Notes: generated by a model from the sequence alone, not told the origin. A stretch of 56,988 bases of DNA from an uncultured Clostridia bacterium (GCA_945873295.1 CAMCCS010000003.1:1-56988), one strand, 5' to 3'; counted from the stretch's first letter, positions 40,292 to 48,562 are shown. Numbers and translations: made by a program.

Positions 40292-40328
40292 AAAAAACAG
40301 CCGCTGCTTTTTGCAGCGGCTGTTTTTT
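40292..40328. terminator. Intrinsic terminator hairpin downstream of the M56 gene
   Basis: AAAAAACAGCCGCTGC-ttttt-GCAGCGGCTGTTTTTT; a second hairpin GCGGCTCCCC...GGGGAGCCGC at 40341-40366. Confidence 0.85.
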
Positions 40329-40371
40329 GGGCGAAGCTAAGCGGCTCCCCGGGTTTGGGGAGCCGCATAAT

Positions 40372-42849
40372 TTATCCGATGGCCCGCTGGTATTCCTTGT
40401 CAATTTCCGCAGCGATGGTTTCCTGGTCCAGGGAGACGATGGACTCCGTAACGGTAAAAGCGTTGTCCTGGAACAGATTGACTTCCAGCCGGACATTTAT
40501 AAAGTTTCCCTCCGGGTCAAAATAGAAATTCACAAAATAACCGGGAGAATACCCGTCCGCCCGGAACATATAGCAGGTTCCATCCGTGTCTGTCAGCGTA
40601 TCCAGATAGGTAATATTATGCTTGATAAACAGGAAACAGGCAAGCCAGGGTTCCTGGAAACCCGGGGTCACACCTTCCTGCCAGATATACGCCTCTGGGT
40701 TGCTCGAGTTGCTTTTTCCGTTGAATATCCGATCATTAACATACAAGGTGGCATTCTGCTCCCCCGAACGCGTATGTATCATACGAAGCCAGTCGCCCGC
40801 ATTCCACAGGGTCTCAACGGAATAATTCGCGGTAGGCGAGCTGTACCGGCGTTCTGCCAGGATGTGGTAGCTGCCTGCCTGTACCGTATCCATGACCGCG
40901 TGACAGGCATCAAAGGCAATGTCCTCGGGGGTCTGGCTTTGCTCTGATGTATCGGGCACAGCTTCCTGGACGTTGGACAGGATCGCCCGGAGGCATTCCT
41001 GCTGGTCATTGAAATCGATCAGAAGCATATCGAACCAGATGTCGAAGACGGTACTGTCTGCAACAATAAAGTTGTGGCGGCGTTTCACGGTTGGCTCCAT
41101 ACCGTCGGGCACATCGCTGGCAAATTCCGCGCACCAGCTGCCGTTTATACCGGTTATCCCGCCCATGTATGCCAGGCTGCTGTCTTCAAAATCCGGAATC
41201 CCCACATCCTCCAGCCATATAAAAGAATCGTCATAGGGATCATAAACACCCTCCGGGATGGGGTAGCCCACGATTCCGCCCACGGTGTCCGTGCCTTTCA
41301 GAATGCGGATGCTGCCGCTTTCGTCCTCTGTATAGGAAAAGCCTTCGGGAAGCGTCCCGATTGCAAAGGGCAGAGGGACAGGGGAGGTAGCTTCCGCTTC
41401 GCTGCCCAGCCGGACGGTATGCAGGATCGTAAAATCTATATTCTCCGGCAGCGTATTTTCATCAAACCACACATCGTATACCAGTGGTTCGGCAATGAAA
41501 AAGTAATGCGTGACATCCATTTTGGATGGGGCATTGTCGTCAAAGAACTCCGCTTCCAGATCCGCGTAGAGGGAATCTCCGATTATGCTGCCGACGGAGG
41601 TGTCCTCCTGGGCTTCCGGCAGCCCCAAGGCCCGTACCCACCGGACGAAATTGGTGTCAATAAAAGTATCTCCGTCGTAATTTTTTTCAAGGGGAAAATC
41701 CGGATTGTCCCACACGTTGACACCGCCGACCACCCCTTTTTCGCCTTGTATAATGTGGTTGTATAAGCTGGCTGATGCGGTTTGCTCGTTCGTTGCTTCG
41801 ATGCTAAAGCCCTCCGGGAGGGTAAAATAGAGTTCACCGATACCTACATCGGCAGGACCGGAGGTGCGGGTTATGTCAGAGAGGTCCGGTACCTCTTTTG
41901 GGTTGACCCCGCAGGCCACAAGCACCCCGATGCAGACGATACCGCACAGGACGCTCACCCACACCTTAGGCTTTTTCCAGTTTGCCATATTCCTGACCCG
42001 CCCTTTGGTATCGCCCTCACCAAAGGCAAGGGGCATGCCGGAAATGATTTTCTTGTGGGTGGCAAGGCGAAGGAGGGAAGATGCGTAGTCCGCCCGGATA
42101 CCGTCACCTAACTGACGGATCACCGCCTCGTCGCAGCTCATTTCCATGTCCTTGCCCGCCAGAACAAAGGCAGCCCACGCCAGGGGATTGAACCAGTGGA
42201 TGCACAGCGCCCCATAGCCCAGCAGCTTCCAGAGGGGATCCCCCCGCCGGATATGGTGCTGCTCATGGGCAAGGATATATGGCCGCTCTGCAATGGGGAT
42301 TCCGGAGGGCAGGTATACTTTCGGCCGCAGGACGCCCATGACAAAGGGAGAGGCAAAGTAGTCGGAAAGATATATGTTTTTCCCGTAAGGAGCCGCGCCG
42401 ACCAGCTTCCTGCGCAGGCGGAGAAACTGGATCACGCTGTAACAGGCCATTGTCGCCACACCCGCAAGCCAGACACAGGAAGCAATATCCCAAACACTGG
42501 GGGCAGTCTGCTTGTCTGTCCCGGTATCCTTCGTGGATTCCGGAGCGGCCTGGGGTATCAGGATAGCATCCGCCCGCCTCTGGACATAGGTGCTGGGCCG
42601 GTAGGATACGGTGCTGGTCACCGGGCTTGCTTCCGTTACCTCCGGCTGGAGCAGGTCCAGGGCGGACACCGATGCCGACAGGGACACCGGGCACAGCAGC
42701 CGGAACAGCACCACCGCCCAGAGGGCATAGGAATAGATTTTGGGAGACCGTTTCAACAGCAGCCGCGCTGCCATGACAAGCAGGATTACCACGCTGCCGG
42801 TCATGCTCATGTTCAAGACCTTGGAAAAGATTGCCGTCACAGCCCTCAC
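40372..42849 (-). CDS. BlaR1-like M56 family metallopeptidase with duplicated C-terminal extracellular domains
   Basis: N-terminal TM array, YILAHEQHHIRRGDPLWKLLGY (HExxH), SCDEAVIR; two related C-terminal modules ('LPEGFS...GGV...VYDVWFD' and 'LPEGFSYTEDES...VFDIWFD'). Confidence 0.9.
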   Translation of the reverse strand: MRAVTAIFSKVLNMSMTGSVVILLVMAARLLLKRSPKIYSYALWAVVLFRLLCPVSLSASVSALDLLQPEVTEASPVTSTVSYRPSTYVQRRADAILIPQAAPESTKDTGTDKQTAPSVWDIASCVWLAGVATMACYSVIQFLRLRRKLVGAAPYGKNIYLSDYFASPFVMGVLRPKVYLPSGIPIAERPYILAHEQHHIRRGDPLWKLLGYGALCIHWFNPLAWAAFVLAGKDMEMSCDEAVIRQLGDGIRADYASSLLRLATHKKIISGMPLAFGEGDTKGRVRNMANWKKPKVWVSVLCGIVCIGVLVACGVNPKEVPDLSDITRTSGPADVGIGELYFTLPEGFSIEATNEQTASASLYNHIIQGEKGVVGGVNVWDNPDFPLEKNYDGDTFIDTNFVRWVRALGLPEAQEDTSVGSIIGDSLYADLEAEFFDDNAPSKMDVTHYFFIAEPLVYDVWFDENTLPENIDFTILHTVRLGSEAEATSPVPLPFAIGTLPEGFSYTEDESGSIRILKGTDTVGGIVGYPIPEGVYDPYDDSFIWLEDVGIPDFEDSSLAYMGGITGINGSWCAEFASDVPDGMEPTVKRRHNFIVADSTVFDIWFDMLLIDFNDQQECLRAILSNVQEAVPDTSEQSQTPEDIAFDACHAVMDTVQAGSYHILAERRYSSPTANYSVETLWNAGDWLRMIHTRSGEQNATLYVNDRIFNGKSNSSNPEAYIWQEGVTPGFQEPWLACFLFIKHNITYLDTLTDTDGTCYMFRADGYSPGYFVNFYFDPEGNFINVRLEVNLFQDNAFTVTESIVSLDQETIAAEIDKEYQRAIG

Positions 42850-43205
42850 CCCCGCATGGAATCGATGATCTTTTGCAGCTCGTCAATTTCCTGGTCGGAA
42901 AGCTTCTTCCGGCTGCCGAAAGCCGCCAGGAAAGCCGGCAGGGAGCCCTGGAAGGTGTCCTCCACAAACCGCTCGCTCTGCCTTGCGTAGAATTCCTCCC
43001 GGCTTATACGGGAAGTGACGGTGCCGTTATTGTTCTGAAACAATTCCCGATCACAAAGCCGCTTCAAAATGGTATAGGTGGTGGTCCGCTTCCAATTCAG
43101 CCGCTCCTCGGCAAGCTCCGCCAAACGGCGGGAGGACAGGGGCTCGTTGTTCCAGATAATATCGGCGAAAATGGATTCTACTTCACCCAGCTTATATTCT
43201 GCCAT
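42846..43205 (-). CDS. BlaI/MecI/CopY family transcriptional repressor
   Basis: KLGEVESIFADIIWNNEPLSSRRLAELAEERLNWKRTTTYTILKRLCDRELF; 4-bp overlap with the M56 gene. Confidence 0.93.
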   Translation of the reverse strand: MAEYKLGEVESIFADIIWNNEPLSSRRLAELAEERLNWKRTTTYTILKRLCDRELFQNNNGTVTSRISREEFYARQSERFVEDTFQGSLPAFLAAFGSRKKLSDQEIDELQKIIDSMRG

Positions 43206-43222
43206 ATAGGTTCCTCCTTTGT

Positions 43223-43261
43223 TCTACTATCTGTAGACAACTGCATTCTACAACAAGTAGA
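43223..43261. promoter_or_regulatory. Two 15-bp dyad operators, candidate BlaI-family binding sites
   Basis: TCTAC-N5-GTAGA at 43223-43237 and 43247-43261, spaced 24 bp; one overlaps the -10, the other lies downstream of the predicted +1. Confidence 0.75.
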
Positions 43262-43273
43262 CAGAAATGTCAA
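43245..43273 (-). promoter_or_regulatory. Sigma-A promoter of the BlaI-like/M56 operon
   Basis: Minus strand TTGACA-17 bp-TAGAAT. Confidence 0.75.
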
Positions 43274-43411
43274 GGCCTAATTTCGGAAAAAGCCCGTTGA
43301 CATCCGGCGGTGGCAGTGATAAGAATAAAGAACCCCATCTGGTTCTGCAACGATTCAGTCGTATCTAAATTTGGTGCAGCAAATGATCGTTTTGCGCACT
43401 GGCGCGGTATC

Positions 43412-43693
43412 GAATTCCCGGTCATTGCGAACCCGACTTCCGGGTCATTGCGACCCAGCGCGCACACTGGCGTGGCAATCCCCCGGTTAGAAGAACCCGG
43501 TTCCCTCAGTCGGGTCATTGCGAACCAGTCCGCTTTCCTGGTGTGGCAATCTCCCGGATAGGAGTACCATTTCTCGATAACACACAGGTAGATTCCGGGA
43601 AACAGCACAAAAAAGAACGGTCTGCATGATGATAAGTACCCCGAAATTGGATGGAGATTCCCACGAAAGTAGTGCGCGCTGGTTCGGAATGAC
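43412..43693 (+). repeat. Dispersed hairpin-ended repeat, copy R5, with extra copies of the left arm
   Basis: GTCATTGCG occurs three times (at about 43421, 43443 and 43513) before the interior and the right arm TTGGATGGAGATTCCCACGAAAGTAGTGCGCGCTGGTTCGGAATGAC. Confidence 0.85.
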
Positions 43694-43960
43694 ACCTTTC
43701 TTAATTTGCAGCCGTCTATACGAAGAGATTACCGCACTAGTACACGAAACGATCATTTTCCTTTTACTGTGTTAACCCGATAAGCATCAAATCGCCGCCG
43801 CTCGAAAAGAGCGGCGGCGTGTTTTGGCGGCTTGAAGCCAAATAAACCTCCGGTTCTACCGGGGGAAATAAGAACTTTAGTATATGAAAAATAACCTCCG
43901 ATGATAGGATGGTAGTGGTTTGGCGACCGCATTACCAAGTATCAAAGGAGGTTATAAACA

Positions 43961-44566
43961 TGGAAAGAAACGAAGTAAATCACAGCGCGCATTCCACATG
44001 GAGATGCCAGTACCACATCGTATTCGCACCGAAATTCCGCAGGAAAGCGATATATGGACAATTAAAGGTGCGAAGAAAAGAAAGTGGAAATCATCGAAGC
44101 GGAGGCATGTGCCGACCACATCCATATGCTCGTAAGTATTCCACCGCATCTAATACTAATATTTAATTAAAACCTCACAATCTTTCCGGTCTCATTTGCG
44201 GAAAACTGCGTTGTCGTCTTTGCTGGGCGTCAGCCCAGCTGCATCCTCCGCCTTGTTTTCCACAAATGATTTTCGGAAATCTTTGTGAAGTTTTAATCAA
44301 ATATTAGTATAAGTGTAGCACAATTCATGGGATATCTCAAGGGAAAAAGTACGCTAATGATATTCGATCGTCACGCAAATCTCAAATACAAGTATGGGAG
44401 CCGGCACTTCTGGTGCCGTGGCTACTACGTAGACACGGTAGGAAAGAACAAGAAAGCAATAGAGGAATACATCCGCAACCAGCTCGTAGAGGATGAAATG
44501 ATGGATCAAATGACGATCAAGGAATACACAGACCCGTTTACGGGTAGCAAGAATAGTAAGGCATAA
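43961..44566 (+). pseudogene. tnpA: IS200-type TnpA (Y1 transposase), with an internal deletion/frameshift and an insertion
   Basis: MERNEVNHSAHSTWRCQYHIVFAPKFRRKAIYGQLK / VEIIEAEACADHIHMLVSIPPH / SVAQFMGYLKGKSTLMIFDRH...RHFWCRGYYVDTVGKN. Confidence 0.88.
44152..44313. mobile_element. About 160-bp MITE inserted in tnpA, apparent TA target duplication
   Basis: TIRs ATACTAATATTTAATTAAAACCTCACAATCTTTCCG / CGGAAATCTTTGTGAAGTTTTAATCAAATATTAGTA; removing it restores the PPHL-SVAQFMG reading frame. Confidence 0.85.
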
Positions 44567-44803
44567 AAACAGGCCGCTTTGGCTGGGTGTTCGTAAGACA
44601 GTAAAATATGCAAAAGGCGTGACGAAAGTGGTCACGCCTTTTGCATTAAGAGGATAAGCAGCGCAAGGGATACAGTCCCTTGTTCGGAACGCAGTGACGA
44701 AAAACGGCCCGGACACTTCCCAGGCGTTACGCCTCGCAGAGCGCACATACGGGGTCAACCCGTATAGAAGTGCACCCTTATCTGTTCGACAAACTGGAAT
44801 TTG

Positions 44804-45547
44804 TCAATTTGTTATCAACGAAAAAATTTTTTGAATATATAACTCAGAATGATTAATGCTCAAATCTCCATGATAATATTCCGGTAGAATTTCCAGTGAG
44901 GAGTTTGGTATTCTCTTATGAAGTATTTCTGCAGATTTTTTCATGATGTTTGATTCTCTGCCTCCAACAAGAATCAGCGTTTTTGTTCGGCACTCTTCTA
45001 TACCATTCTTTAGTTTATAATCAGAGTTTTCTCTGAGAAATGAAATCATGTTTTCTTTTGTGATTGCGGCACTATCTCGATAGTATTCATCGAAATAGTC
45101 TTTCTTGATATGTAAAGAATTGAATTGCAGTTTGGCAAACCAATGTTTCTTTACAAGTGGGTAGCACAAAGAAAAAGTCGGTTTAATCAGTGCATATGTT
45201 GTTCGTATTGGTAAAACAAGTGTGCTTTCAATAATTGCAAATCTACATATATCCTTTCTCTTAGATAATATTTCTACAAGAATCTGTCCGCCCAGAGAGA
45301 GACCGCCAATCATAAAGACGCATCCTGAACATTTTTCGTCTATGAAGTTTATTATCTCATTGGCATTGCTTTCAATAGTCGTAAAGTCCCTATCACTTCC
45401 ACTGTGCCCATCAAGCACCGGAATGATAACATGATATTTTTCTTTCAGTTGTTTTGCTTCTTCACAGAAGTTCCATGGAGCTAATCCACCGCCATGCAAA
45501 AAAACAATTATATTTTTTTGCTCCATGCCATATTCTACATATTCCAT
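44804..45547 (-). CDS. Alpha/beta hydrolase
   Basis: VFLHGGGLAPWNF, MIGGLSLGGQILVEIL (GxSxG nucleophile elbow), catalytic His in EYYHGDLSI; conspicuously AT-rich. Confidence 0.85.
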   Translation of the reverse strand: MEYVEYGMEQKNIIVFLHGGGLAPWNFCEEAKQLKEKYHVIIPVLDGHSGSDRDFTTIESNANEIINFIDEKCSGCVFMIGGLSLGGQILVEILSKRKDICRFAIIESTLVLPIRTTYALIKPTFSLCYPLVKKHWFAKLQFNSLHIKKDYFDEYYRDSAAITKENMISFLRENSDYKLKNGIEECRTKTLILVGGRESNIMKKSAEILHKRIPNSSLEILPEYYHGDLSINHSELYIQKIFSLITN

Positions 45548-45659
45548 TCTATTACCTCCACAAATTCCAATTTGTAGGTTTGTTTAGTTCCATGTTATCA
45601 CATAACAGAAAAGGATACAAGAAAAGACACAGCAGAGCAAACTACTTTGTCTGTTAACT

Positions 45660-45800
45660 GTCTTATGAACGCCGTCCCTTAGCGGCGGCCTGTAAGTGTA
45701 ATGCGGTGCCAAACTATTCAATGCCCCTTTAGGGGTGAAGCCAGTAATGACCCTTCTAGGGTCTGTGCAAACCACTACTTTAGTGGTGGTTATGATTGTG
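45660..45800 (+). mobile_element. Right-end-like remnant of an IS605-type (tnpB-bearing) element; multi-hairpin region
   Basis: Serial hairpins GCCGtcccttaGCGGC, CCCCTTTAGGGG, ACCCTtctAGGGT, ACCACTActtTAGTGGTGGT followed by TATGATTG. Confidence 0.5.
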
Positions 45801-45834
45801 ATGCCTGTGTCAGATAAGACGGTAAGAGCTGCGG

Positions 45835-47076
45835 TCAGGCCTTCTTGCTGACATAGTGGCCGACGAGATAGCACACAGCGGCAATGACCATGCCGTTGAT
45901 GGAGGCGATACCCCAGTGGATAAGGTTGGCGGCGACAGCGCCCAGGACAACGCCGATGACGGCAAACCAGTTGACCTGCTGGGTGGTTTCCGTGGTCTTG
46001 TAGGCTTCCCGGTTCAGGAAATAGCTCAGCACCAGAATGATGCCCACGGGAGGCAGGGTGCAGTTGAGGATATTCAGCCAGCCGCAGAAGTTCCAGTACA
46101 GCCAGATGGCGGCGAGGGTGCCCACGGCGCCGGAGATCAGGACCATGGGCTTTTTCTTCTGACCGAAGATATTGGCAAGACCCAGACCGGCAGAGTACAG
46201 GGCATTGTCGTTGGTGGTCCAGATGTTGAGGCCCAGCACCAGGACGGCCATATAGAACAGGCCCAGGTTCAGCATCACTTCAAAGATGTCGTTGCCGCCA
46301 ACATACACGGAGGACACAGCGCCGAAGAAGAACATGAGGGAGTTACCCAGGAAGAACGCTACCACGGTGGTGATGGCGCCCACCTTGCCGTTTTTGGCGA
46401 AGCGGGTGAAATTGGGGGTAGCCGTACCGCCGGAGACGAAGGAGCCGACAACAAGTCCGGCACCGCCGATGACGGTGAGGGTGCCGCTGGACTTGGCAAA
46501 CTGGTCCACCAGGGTGCCGTCACCCCGGACAACGGCCAGGATCATGGCTACGGTGCCCAGCACCGCGATCAAAGGAACGGCAATGTAGCTGACGATAGTC
46601 AGGGACTTGATGCCAAAATAAGCGGAGGCGGTCATTGCAATACCGGCGATCACCACCAGGATCCATTCCGCCGCAGTGCTGCCGCCCAGCAGCTCCTTGG
46701 CAACGGGAATGGCGAACATGGCCACACCAACACCGAACCAGCCGATCTGGGTGAAGGAGATCATGGCGGAGGGCAGATAGGAGCCCTTTTCGCCAAAGGC
46801 CTTCCGGGCCAGAAGATCCAGGCTCAGGCCGGAGTCCGCGCCTACATAGCCCAGCAGTCCGGTGTACAGGCCAAGGATTACGCCGCCCAGAATCAGGGAG
46901 GCAATAAAGCCCACAAGATCCAGGCCGTCCGCCAGCTCCTGGCCTGCCCACATGCTTGCGGAGAAGAAGGTGAAGCCCAGCATGATCATGAACATGGTGA
47001 CAATACCACGGCGAGCGCTCTGGGGTACCGCAGTTTCTGAGTAGTCGATGTCCACTTTTTGTGTTGTTTCTTTCAT
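45835..47076 (-). CDS. Cytosine permease-like NCS1 transporter
   Basis: 12-TM; MLGFTFFSASMWAGQELADG, GWFGVGVAMFAIPVAKELLGG, NIWTTNDNALYSAGLGLANI. Confidence 0.88.
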   Translation of the reverse strand: MKETTQKVDIDYSETAVPQSARRGIVTMFMIMLGFTFFSASMWAGQELADGLDLVGFIASLILGGVILGLYTGLLGYVGADSGLSLDLLARKAFGEKGSYLPSAMISFTQIGWFGVGVAMFAIPVAKELLGGSTAAEWILVVIAGIAMTASAYFGIKSLTIVSYIAVPLIAVLGTVAMILAVVRGDGTLVDQFAKSSGTLTVIGGAGLVVGSFVSGGTATPNFTRFAKNGKVGAITTVVAFFLGNSLMFFFGAVSSVYVGGNDIFEVMLNLGLFYMAVLVLGLNIWTTNDNALYSAGLGLANIFGQKKKPMVLISGAVGTLAAIWLYWNFCGWLNILNCTLPPVGIILVLSYFLNREAYKTTETTQQVNWFAVIGVVLGAVAANLIHWGIASINGMVIAAVCYLVGHYVSKKA

Positions 47077-47091
47077 ATGGTTACCTCTCTT

Positions 47092-48192
47092 TTATAAAAT
47101 ATATTTACTTAAGGTGGCGGTGAATTCCTCGATCCGCTGGAGGGCGATCTGCTTCAGGGAAATTTCCTTGAGGCTTTCCACAAAGCCTTTCTCCTGTTGA
47201 TACAGCCAGCGGGTCTCCCGCTCATCCAGCATTTCATAGTGGCTCTCCCGAACCCAATCGTCATAGGAGATGGGCAGCTTATGGCCCAGCTTTTCCTCCA
47301 GAAGGGCCTGCTTGTCGATGATGTCAGCCCGGGCGAGGATGCCGTTCCAGAATTCCAGAACCTCTTCGATATGCTCATGAATCTCATAACGCCGGGCGCC
47401 GCCGTCGTAGATGGTGCATTTTTCAAACAGGGGGTCCCGCATGGACAGTGTCTGGCGGCGGAAGGCCGGGGCGATAATGCCGCCCTTCCAGTAGAAATCG
47501 ATGAGGGCCCGGTTGATGCCGGAGACGCCGGTGTCTCCCGGCTCGTAGCAGCTGAAAATACCCTCGTAGTAGATTGTGATGAAGCCCTCAAAGTCCGGCC
47601 AGTATTCCCGGATCTCTTTGGTGAGCTTCTCCAGCAGCTCGATGCCGTGGGTGCCGCCGATGGTAAACAGAACGATGTTGCGAAGCCGTGCTCCCTGGGA
47701 GCGGTAGTAGTCCGTCACATAGCGCAGACTCTGCACCAAAGTCTCTCCGGAGGCAATGATGTCGCCGATCATCAGGGTGCTGTTGGGCACCATGGTGAGC
47801 TTGCTGTATTTGATAGCAAGGCCGGTCATTTCCCCGCTTTCATTGAACACGCGCTCGCTGGACAGGAAGCTGATGTCGTGGACGCGGATGTGCTCCCGGT
47901 AGCAGCTTTCCTCCAGAGGATAGTTAAGGGCACCCCGTAAAATGGAGAGGATGTTCGCGGAGGTGATCTTCCGCTGCTCCTTGAGGTAATAGAGCATCTG
48001 GGAGGTGGCGTTGAGCAGGGAGGTATATACCTCGTAGCCCACCACCTCCGGATGGTTCATAAGCTTTCTGGTTTCCGCTTCGGAGACGATGAAGTAATCG
48101 TTGAGGAAATTGCCGCCCACCAGCCGGTAGCAATCCACACCCTGATCGCAGAATTCGGGTACAATGTTGACCTGGTTCCAGTTAGGGATCAT
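47092..48192 (-). CDS. Phosphoribosyltransferase-like protein of unknown substrate
   Basis: PRPP-loop-like STLMIGDIIASGETLVQSLRYV; partner of the downstream permease. Confidence 0.65.
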   Translation of the reverse strand: MIPNWNQVNIVPEFCDQGVDCYRLVGGNFLNDYFIVSEAETRKLMNHPEVVGYEVYTSLLNATSQMLYYLKEQRKITSANILSILRGALNYPLEESCYREHIRVHDISFLSSERVFNESGEMTGLAIKYSKLTMVPNSTLMIGDIIASGETLVQSLRYVTDYYRSQGARLRNIVLFTIGGTHGIELLEKLTKEIREYWPDFEGFITIYYEGIFSCYEPGDTGVSGINRALIDFYWKGGIIAPAFRRQTLSMRDPLFEKCTIYDGGARRYEIHEHIEEVLEFWNGILARADIIDKQALLEEKLGHKLPISYDDWVRESHYEMLDERETRWLYQQEKGFVESLKEISLKQIALQRIEEFTATLSKYIL

Positions 48193-48204
48193 ATCCGTTC
48201 CTCC

Positions 48205-48244
48205 AAAAAAAAGACCTCCTGCCGAATTTAGGGGGCAGTAGGTC
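48205..48244 (-). terminator. Intrinsic terminator in the 5' leader of the PRTase-like gene (attenuator)
   Basis: Minus strand GACCTaCTGCC-cccctaaattc-GGCAGgAGGTC-TTTTTTTT, directly upstream of the GGAGG RBS. Confidence 0.85.
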
Positions 48245-48325
48245 CGTCAGTATGAATGAAAATGAAGAAAGAGGGTCGAACGTACAATATTTAACAACAG
48301 CATTGTACCAACCCCTCTCGTCTTT
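48245..48325 (-). ncRNA. Candidate cis-regulatory leader RNA (two-helix aptamer-like domain)
   Basis: Minus strand AGAGGG-gttg-GTACAAT-gctgttgttaaat-ATTGTAC-gttcga-CCCTCT. Confidence 0.55.
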
Positions 48326-48331
48326 TTCACA

Positions 48332-48360
48332 ATTATATTGACAAATACTCCACTTGTCAA
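48332..48360 (-). promoter_or_regulatory. Consensus sigma-A promoter for the leader/PRTase-like/permease unit
   Basis: TTGACA-17 bp-TATAAT, perfect match to consensus. Confidence 0.88.
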
Positions 48361-48533
48361 TCAAAAAATGAAAAATTTTTGAATGTAGTGGTGCAAGATC
48401 CCGCTTCTGCCCGTGTCCACGCATTGCTGATCCGCTGAAAAGGGCGCGTTGCGAAATGCACCGGGCTATAAATCGATCAGCGCTGAAAGAAGTTGGCTGA
48501 TTTGCCTTTTTGGCGGATCGCGCCGAAAGCATG

Positions 48534-48562
48534 TTGCGGTTTTTCTTAAAATCATGTATAAT
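48534..48562 (+). promoter_or_regulatory. Putative sigma-A promoter
   Basis: TTGCGG-17 bp-TATAAT upstream of the 48639 gene. Confidence 0.5.

Larger units (their letters stand above)
43792..44645 (+). mobile_element. Degenerate IS200-type (IS200/IS605 family) element
   Basis: Left-end hairpins (CGCCGCCGCTC-gaaaa-GAGCGGCGGCG; CTCCGGTTCTACCGGGG), tnpA remnants, right-end hairpin AAAAGGCGTGAC-gaaagt-GGTCACGCCTTTT. Confidence 0.8.

Noticed and set aside
40372-43205. Beta-lactam resistance operon
   Set aside because: BlaI/M56 regulators are present but no beta-lactamase or PBP2a-like gene is in the neighbourhood.
45584-45874. 96-aa minus-strand ORF (VVVCTDPRRVITGFTPKGALNSLAPHYTYRPP)
   Set aside because: It is the reverse reading of the multi-hairpin IS right-end-like region, not a likely protein.
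48190-48340. Leader as a PyrR-binding or purine riboswitch
   Set aside because: The conserved PyrR loop and purine-aptamer core sequences are not visible; kept as unclassified.
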